Positions 57,001-64,000 of a stretch of 64,000 nt of DNA are shown in pieces. The DNA is taken from the NCBI GenBank assembly GCA_903813345.2, contig CAIIXF020000010.1:29102425-29166424 (forward strand). Direction: 5' to 3'. This DNA comes from Owenia fusiformis (lineage: Eukaryota; Annelida; Polychaeta; Sabellida; Oweniidae). Position numbers and translations under genes: made by a program. Each line of letters opens with the position of its first letter. The stretch's first letter is position 1. The notes beneath the pieces were generated by a model. It did not search any database. It was not told the origin of the DNA and worked only from the letters and a program-made list of their open reading frames with translations.

Positions 57001-60000
57001 GTGCGCTTTATTATAATTCTATAATAATTCTAGGTTCCTCCACCTTAATGTATGTTTAAGGACATAATAAACACATCAAATATGTAAAACTGGGGACAGC
57101 AGATCGTCAGACTACTGGAGCATATTTGTTGTAAATAAAAGAATAAAATAGAAATATTTCGGTCTCTAATTCAAGACAATGAAATTTTTACATAATCCTG
57201 TAAGCATATTTTTCTTTCAAATTGCAGGCAAAAATGTAATCCATAAAATAGTTTGGTTTCTAAAGATCTGCCTCATCAAAACCAAGGTCACATTATCTGA
57301 ACACAAAAACAACTAAAACTTCATTCTGACCATGTCTCTTCCTCTCTTTTTCTCTCTACTTTAAAGCAATAAATGTTTGATTTCCTGGCATTTCCATACA
57401 ATTCAGAATATTTGCTTCATGCCTGTTAGCTTCATTTTATATCACTCTTTTCCACCCTTTTTTACTCTATTCCTCAATACAAAACATGACCACCATGACA
57501 TTTTAGTTCACATAGCTTGGGGGAATTGAAGCAAAAGTAAAAAATCATTTTGGTCGTGGTCTTAAAGTAAAGCCTATATAATTTCTAACAGAATTGGTAT
57601 TTGTTAACAACTCAGGGTGTCTTAATACTTTGCGTCTTTTCAATTTATTCCTCGTTGATTCCATTTTTCTCTGTGTTTTGCATTTTAAAACACGACCATC
57701 ATGATTCATTAAAATTGGGATATACAGGTAAAGGTAGCACCATCACATATACCTACCCTTAGGTTTCCTGTGTTTGCGACCTTTTCTAGGGCCGGTAGGG
57801 GGTGGTGGCAAGGGGCCTTCAGGGGGACCCACATTGGGGTTTTCACTGGGGAGCCCACTCTGAAGATTGTTATCATAAGGGCCATTCTGGGGGTAGGAAT
57901 TCTGCTCATAGGGGGCACGGGTGTAGGGTTGCTGCTGGGGTGGAGCAACAGTATCATTGATGTATATTTCACCCTGGGGGTTCTGGGATTCATTGCCCTG
58001 GGGGTTAGAGTTCTGGGGAGGGGCATTTTCTTTTTTCTGCCAGGGTTTGGGCATGTTGGAAATTGTGGCAGCAATTTTTCCTGTGAGGTTGAAGGATAGA
58101 AAACAGAAAAGAGGGATTATTAAGCATGTTACAACAACAGTCAAAAGAACAGAGGCTGAAATGCTAATTCCTTTATTAAAAGTTCATACTTTTTTGAACC
58201 AATAAAAAGGTATCCCGTGAATTTTCATTTTACCCTACCCCCTTAATGCTTCAAGTCAAAATAAGACTTGCCACGTGACTGGTCTTGTTTTCTCAAAGAA
58301 ATTAGCATACACATTGCCTCAAATGTTAAAGAGATAAAGTCTACCACACAGAAACAAGAAATGGCTTTATTTCACAATACTCAATATATTATACAGAAAA
58401 ATCTCATAATTAGCCATTCTTGGAGCTGTGCACTAAACTGGGTTATAAATCAAGAGAAGAGTTATAAAGAGAATTGATAATTTGAGAAAGTTAAAACAAC
58501 ATTGAAGAATTGATTGTGTGTATGAAAAGAACACAATTTCTACTATTAGACAAAACCTGAATCGAAATCCATAACACCACAGTTCATTGATACATGTTTG
58601 TGTCTTTTCAATCAAATTATGTCTAATGATCAAAATGTGACATTCAGAAGTGAAATGGTTACAAGCTTTAGTGTTTGTACTTAAAGATGAGGCTACAACT
58701 ACAAGTATTTCATGATGAGGCTAAAACTGCATATACTTCCAAGATGAGGCGAAAACTACATGAATGTGTGAATGGGAGGGATAACAATTCCTTAAAGTGC
58801 ATTGTATTGTATATAGTACAACTGTATTATTGTAAAGAGAATAAGTAGTCTTCTAAAGTACTGAATACAAGTAAAACATTCTGCTGAGTATAGTTGGTGT
58901 TTTGTTTAGTATAGGTAGTATTGTGTTGCATGTTGTATAAGTACAGTATTGTGCAGAGTATAAGTACAGTATTGTGAAGTATAGTATTGTGTTGATTATG
59001 AATACAGTATAGGGTTTAGTACAAATACAGTATAGTATTTAGAAAAATTGACTTGAGTGCTTATTAAAAGTGGAAGACAACAAATCCCATGATTTAATTT
59101 CAAAAATCCTGGGATTGTTTGACCTCCATTGTTTATCTTAAATATTGTTATAAAGGGTTCTCCTTACCCTTTGGTTGGGGTCTGTTATATGCAGACAGAT
59201 CTTCGTCAGTGGGGTATTTTATCACTATTAAAGAAGAAAGAACAAATATTAGTTAAATCCTGGACTCCCAAAGTTATTTTATCCCCAAAATATGTTGTAT
59301 TAGTAAAGTGAATAAATCTTTTTTTTACATTTACAGTCGTTGGGTTCGATGCTGTGATTTTAATGTCGAAACCCATCGATACGTTTATAAGCCAATCAAA
59401 AATTTAGTAAATCTTAGCTTCTTGGACTTTCTCAGTTCTAAAACTCCTAGACTTCGTGAAGTGTCCAATTTCTGTAAAAGTTTCAGAAATATCTTTGAGG
59501 TATTTTTGTCGAATTTTGGATTTAGCGAAGGCTCCAATAATGTTTTGAGAGTTGCTTGCCCACAAATTGTGTGAATTATTTTGTGAGTACACAAGTTTCC
59601 ATTTTGAAAATAATAACAAAATAATTACATTTTTGGATGAAATTTGATTTTTGAGTCATTGAATGGATAACTATATTAATAATACGAGTTAGAGGCCATA
59701 TCAATATTTGTCACATTTCCATGGCAACTTAATTGCAACAAACTATATTTTTCACATTTTTATATCACACGCAAGTGTTACACCTGACAATATACATAAT
59801 TTTCAAAAAATATGTATCTCTGGCTTTTCTTTCAATGTTACCAGGGAAATATGATTGTCAAAAAGGAATAAAAAAAAGAAAAATAGAAATGTGTCAGTCA
59901 AACTCTTAAGCACGCTAAGAATTTTTTTATTTATTAAAATATTTAATCATCCACACAAAAGTTATTGTTATAATATATTAGTTGCAAGGAATATAAGATA

Positions 60001-63000
60001 ATTTAGGTGAAATGAAAGAACAACATCAGTATCTAAAGAAAAGTACAATCAAATCGAGACAAAAATATGCCTTTCTACAAGATAAATACATCTATACATT
60101 ACTGTGGAAAATCTCAAGTTTGGAAAGAAAACAGTGTTACTATGTTATAATTGCTATGTTAGGTTTAAAATTAGCACACATCAATCTACCAAAAAATTGT
60201 TAATTTTTCCCAAATGGATTAATGATACCGACCTTTAGGGCTACATAATTATTTTGCTATAGATACAGTACCTTTAAATTCAATATTTTGAAAAGATACT
60301 GTACCTTTAACTTCAAATTTTATAACAGATACGCCTCTATTTTGACCTTATGTATCTTACCTCTATCTCTGGGTCTCTTAATGATCAGGAAGTATACAAT
60401 GACAATGATAATAGCGAGACCAATAAGACCACCTATAACTCCTCCCACGATTGCCCCAGTATTAGCTCCAGCTGAAACAATTTCATTTTTATTATGTACT
60501 TGGACGAATGGTCCACAATTCATTTAAACATATATAATAGAACTTGTCTAAGTAGAACACCTTTGGTACCTCTATAAAGTGTCCACTTGGGAGTAGTGTT
60601 GTCGCGATGTGCCATAATCGTACATCAATGCATCGGCAATTTTCAGGAGTAAACATCGATGCACATCGCGATGTACATCGAGAAAAAGTCCGAGAAAAGT
60701 GCACTGAAATACCAAACGCTAATGCACTAAAATACCGAACAGAACAAATTAATAAGAGTACGCTGGTACATACGGGAACTTCTAGTAACGGTGAAATGAA
60801 AGTAAAAAGTAATTTTTTTAGATTAATGGTTCATTTCGACTAGCTAAAGCAGTTTTAAAGCGAAAGAATATCAGAAAACATTGGAAAATGAAATAAGTCA
60901 TGAGAAAGGTAAGCGATTTGCGTCAAAATAAGATAAGGGTGATTTTTAGCAAATTAAATTTTTTTTAAAAACATCGATGTTTTGTTTCAGACATCAATGC
61001 ATCGTCAGAATCAGCTTTGGCGATGTATATCGCGATGTATCGATTAATCGCGACAACACTACTTGGGAGGGTGTTCCACTTAAAGGTCTTGGGTCTCTAA
61101 AGTGTTCTACTTGTAAAAGTATTCCACTTCTATAGGTATTCCATTCCACTTTATAGGTTTTACTGAACATGCTTGTATGTCTGTGTATCAGTATAAATAT
61201 AAGAGAAAGGTAAAGACAATACAAAAACTCAAATTATGGACAATTGAACCATTGATTTAAAATGGCATTTGAAATTTCGTAATCAATTTTTGCAGCAACA
61301 AGAGATGCATGTGCTGTGCAGAGCATTTCAATATTCTTGTAGCGTCTTGCTTTTAAATAATAATAATAGTGTTGGGTCTCTACGAAACGATGACGCCAAT
61401 ATGATACGACAAACTTCAGAGTTCAGAGTAACATACGATACTTTATTATAAAGAGTCAAACTACACTACCTATGTACAAGTTATATACTACTGAGCTACT
61501 GTACTGACTGTAAAAGACCAAATCGTAACTCCGGATCGTCACTCCAGATCATAACTCCAGATCATAACTCAGATCATAACTGCCAGGGTGAGGTTTCGAA
61601 GCCTCTTATATAGTACTACTATTGGCATGTTGCCAAACCACAATTGGCAACCTGCCAATGACCAATTTGGCAAAGTGCCAATGAAACTTAATGACCAAAT
61701 TATTCTAAGTTCTTACTGAAATGTCACTGAAAATGCTTAAGTCCAACTGTATGAATGAATAAAATTGCCTAAGTCATGAACCACTGTTGTTGCAAAATGA
61801 CAGAGTCCAGCGCCTTTGGTTGGATGTAAAATGTTTAAGTATTGAGATACAGGTTCGTGAAAATAACAGAGTCCAGCTAGTCTGGTTATGAGAAATGACT
61901 AAGTCTTGCCTATATGATGAGTGAAAAGAACAAAGTTGTGGCTTTTGGCTTCACTGATTTTGTTAAGTCTTGATGGACAGCTATGCTGCCATCTTTAGGT
62001 AAGAATTGAAACCTAGCATGACTTAGAAAAACCCAACAATAGTTAGCAATGATGAAGCTTGCAAAGTCAAACCAAGCCCTCAGCAATTTTCAAAACAAGA
62101 GCATAAATTGAGCATGCATAAAAACATTTAAGAATAAGAACTATCTTCAGAACAAAAATTTATACTTTGTTCAGCAGAGAATATACCTACTTGTATTACT
62201 ACTATACTGTAACAGTTATGACTTAAGTAAACATTGAGTACTTACTCGTTGATGGTCCTGCTCCAGGAGGGGCTGAAAACATGAAATCAACCTTTAAATT
62301 ATCTCATAACATTCAACAAGCAATCACATAAATCATACAATCAATCATTAAAGGCCCAGTATAAACTTTAAAGCACTTATTCTAAAAAATACTCTGGGAC
62401 CTTTAAATTGATTTTTTCTTATGTGCTGTATATGCATTATTTAGCATGCACAACCTGAATCCAAATAACAGATTTCTTTGACTGATTTTGATTTTATCCA
62501 CTTTGTGCGCCAAAGCTTAATAGTTAGATACTGAATAGCGTTTAATAGGAGGTTCAATGCAATTTAATTCCAAAATGAAAGCATAACATTCAGTACTTTT
62601 ATATTAATTGGATTGGATTAAGCTGGATTTTTTAAAGAAGAAAAATGAACAATTCAAAATGGTAGAATTCATCACACAATGGTCTGACAAGAGCATGCTA
62701 AAGGCTGCAGTTTTATTTTCGCAATATACAACATACATGTACACTATGTCATCATAAAATATGTGAAGTTATATATGGTCTGTTCCTATATATATTGCTA
62801 TATATATTGGGTATCCCCAAAAAATTGAGCCACTTTTTGACAAGTATTATCTCGACAACTGGTAAACCAAGTTCACTGAAAAGTTGTAAAAAGTAGCCCT
62901 AGAGTGTCATTAGCAAGGTACAAAAATATGAAAAGGATCAAATAAATGTTATGTGAGGAATAAGAAATTCAAGATAGCATCTCATAATATCCCATATCGG

Positions 63001-63957
63001 AGCAAAACAATGAGAACTTTTTATCAAAAAATGAGAAGCAATTTGACAAGTTATTTCTCAGCAATAAATGAAAAGATCAATTAGATATCACTCGGCTCCC
63101 ATTGAGCAATGAAGACCAAGCGCGCGAAGATGATAGCTGGTTAAAACACTATAAAGGTCTCATATCAGAGATCCGGTATGGGAATTTACTTGATATTTTT
63201 TATATTTTTACAACTTGCAAATGATACTCCTACGCTACTATGTACAAATTTTCAGTGAATTTGGTCGATCAGTTGCCGAGATAATACTTGTCAAAAAACA
63301 GCTCATTTTTTGGGACACCTGATATATATTATCTAGTTAAAACTCTCTTCTGGCTACTTTGCTGATTCAGATTAATGCATTTTCATAGATTAACTCATGC
63401 CATGCATTTAAGTATTTATTGCAACAAGCTTTTAGTGTTTAATTTTGTTTACTTTTGGGAAATCAGTATTTTTGTTCATGTAGTCTTCGAATCTCTGAGC
63501 AATTCATTCGATGCTATCATGTCTCCTCTCTTACTTATTTGCGGGAGTTTTGAGCTTGTTCATAATTTACACTAAATTTTGTCATATAAAGTAAAGCACT
63601 GTAGTTGAGAAATGAGTATGTTAAAAACAGCAAGACATAAATAGGTCTTAATTAACAAAAAATGAGGGAACAACTTACCCCTAACTGTGAAGGAAATTTC
63701 TCTTCTGGCCTCATGCTTCATTCCTTTGATCATATTTTCAACGTAACACCTATATGTATTCTCACCAATCATATCACTCTTGAGCATCAGGGTCTGCCCA
63801 TTGACAGTCAATTCCGTACTTTGGCCACTTATTTTCTCCCATTGATAAGTAGGCATGGGGTTTCCTTCTCCGGTGCAGTTCATATGTTCACCGACCATAT
63901 ATTCACTCACACCGGCATCATCAAATGGTTGCATTTTAATATTTTGAAGGACTGGAT
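51068..63957 (-). CDS. Ig-domain transmembrane protein with long Pro/Tyr-rich tail (3' part of gene)
   Basis: Ten exons join in frame: 63957-63679, 62272-62246, 60471-60361, 59224-59168, 58080-57757, 55923-55893, 55591-55495, 54572-54519, 53384-53298, 51193-51068. They give 397 residues to a TAG at 51070-51068; the 5' end lies beyond the window. Exon order: one C2/I-type Ig domain (Cys in MNCTGEGNP, Trp in YQW, NTYRCYVEN); a 27-base microexon (PPGAGPST); helix GAIVGGVIGGLIGLAIIIVI with GxxxG spacing; then a roughly 230-residue tail. The tail has several Tyr sites (APYEQN, PYDNN), PLPPPPTG, a basic RKGRKHRKPKG, DYIYSQPDK twice, and PPQY, a WW-domain ligand (PPxY). It is a surface adhesion or recognition protein with a scaffold-binding tail, by inference. 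Repeats, a MITE and a solo LTR sit in its introns. Confidence 0.85.
52040..53275 (+). repeat. Satellite of about 20 copies of a 60-bp unit
   Basis: The unit contains aatgttagtaaacaggggta, tctatgtgagagagaatatc and ctgcaatccattccaaaatg, repeated head to tail with few differences and no spacers. It lies in the last-but-one intron of the - strand Ig gene. Low divergence suggests recent expansion or ongoing homogenisation. Open frames inside it are repeat translations. Confidence 0.95.
53650..53688. repeat. Short hairpin agtggaacacc
   Basis: agtggaacacc at 53650 is mirrored by ggtgttccact ending 53688. A related agtagaacacctttgg occurs at about 60551 and ggtgttccact again near 61070, flanking the hAT MITE, so these belong to one small repeat family. 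Confidence 0.55.
55321..55341. repeat. (AT)n microsatellite
   Basis: About ten uninterrupted at units in an intron of the Ig gene. Confidence 0.9.
56000..57700. other. Intron of the long Ig receptor, no other feature
   Basis: Between tail exons at 55923 and 57757. No repeat or RNA gene recognised. Confidence 0.5.
58685..59045 (+). repeat. Two degenerate tandem repeats
   Basis: 58685-58765: three units of about 28-30 bp built on atgaggctaaaactacat. 58880-59045: several units of about 18-20 bp built on tataagtacagtattgtg. Both are intronic and diverged. Confidence 0.6.
60594..61061. mobile_element. hAT-type MITE (468 bp) with perfect 8-bp target duplication
   Basis: Ends tagtgttgtcgcgat and atcgcgacaacacta; cttgggag flanks exactly on both sides (60586-60593, 61062-61069). 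Inner parts repeat catcgatgca, catcgcgatgtacatcg and mirrors. The 8-bp duplication and the tagtgttg terminus fit hAT. Non-coding and fairly young by the intact duplication. It lies in an intron of the Ig gene. Confidence 0.9.
61370..62038. mobile_element. Solo LTR of an LTR retrotransposon (669 bp)
   Basis: Starts tgttgggtctc and ends acccaaca, an 8-bp inverted end with TG...CA. atag on both sides (61366-61369, 62039-62042) fits a 4-bp target duplication. It contains ccagatcataact repeats (about 61540-61582) and inverted ttggcaac/gccaat words. No internal region or partner LTR is in the window, so this is a solo LTR left after recombination. It is a fossil, family not determined. Age cannot be dated without a partner. 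Confidence 0.7.
62808..63321. mobile_element. Mariner-like fold-back MITE (about 514 bp)
   Basis: gggtatccccaaaaaattgagc and its mirror gctcattttttgggacacct begin arms of about 130 bp that share ttttgacaagtattatctcg and ttcactgaaaa. A related single end occurs at 21116. No transposase frame. It lies in the intron after the Ig exon of the - strand gene. Confidence 0.8.
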
Positions 63958-64000
63958 CTGTAAAACATTTCAAAACAAGACTTCACAGCACATTGATTCT

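Noticed and set aside
57770-58099. 109-residue + strand frame, hydrophobic
   Set aside because: It is the antisense shadow of the proline-rich tail exon at 57757-58080 on the - strand.
59308-59619. Overlapping frames of 60-90 residues on both strands
   Set aside because: They lie in an intron of the - strand Ig gene and show no recognisable domain or splice context.

Overview
The window is AT-rich, intron-rich animal DNA packed with small inverted-repeat DNA elements. The genes suggest an invertebrate deuterostome: immunoglobulin-superfamily (IgSF) receptors with phase-1 exons, a single-exon MPEG1/perforin-2 gene, a GT31 glycosyltransferase and a tyrosinase remnant. The recurrent 'taggcct' words fit an echinoderm or hemichordate. 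I cannot name the species.

Layout on the + strand. 1-9.3 kb holds no complete gene, but two short exons (7249-7358, 8740-8939) look like cytoplasmic-tail last exons of Ig-type receptors whose other exons lie upstream of the window. 14055-17307 is the 3' part of an Ig-domain gene with a Gly/Tyr-rich stretch and a proline-rich tail. 24016-26549, with an optional signal-peptide exon at 23049-23144, is a complete small receptor: two Ig domains, one membrane helix and a short tail. A decayed intronless tyrosinase copy starts 2 bp after its stop. 32605-35019 is an intact 804-residue MPEG1-like pore-forming immune gene.

Layout on the - strand. 41919-37229 is a two-exon beta-1,3-galactosyltransferase-like gene whose intron was invaded by several nested palindromic elements. 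45965-44231 is a two-exon membrane receptor with two Cys-rich repeats, a poly-Thr stalk and a canonical ITAM in its tail. 63957-51068 is the 3' part (ten exons, every junction phase-consistent) of an Ig receptor with a long proline/tyrosine-rich tail. One tail intron of that gene carries a satellite of about 20 copies of a 60-bp unit.

Read together, the region looks like an innate-immunity or cell-recognition neighbourhood: at least three Ig-type receptor genes, an ITAM receptor and a perforin-2. Shared function is inference; co-location, splice phases and motifs are read from the sequence. The rest is mostly non-autonomous transposon debris: Tc1/mariner-, pogo- and hAT-like MITEs, fold-back elements, a tRNA-derived SINE and one solo LTR.
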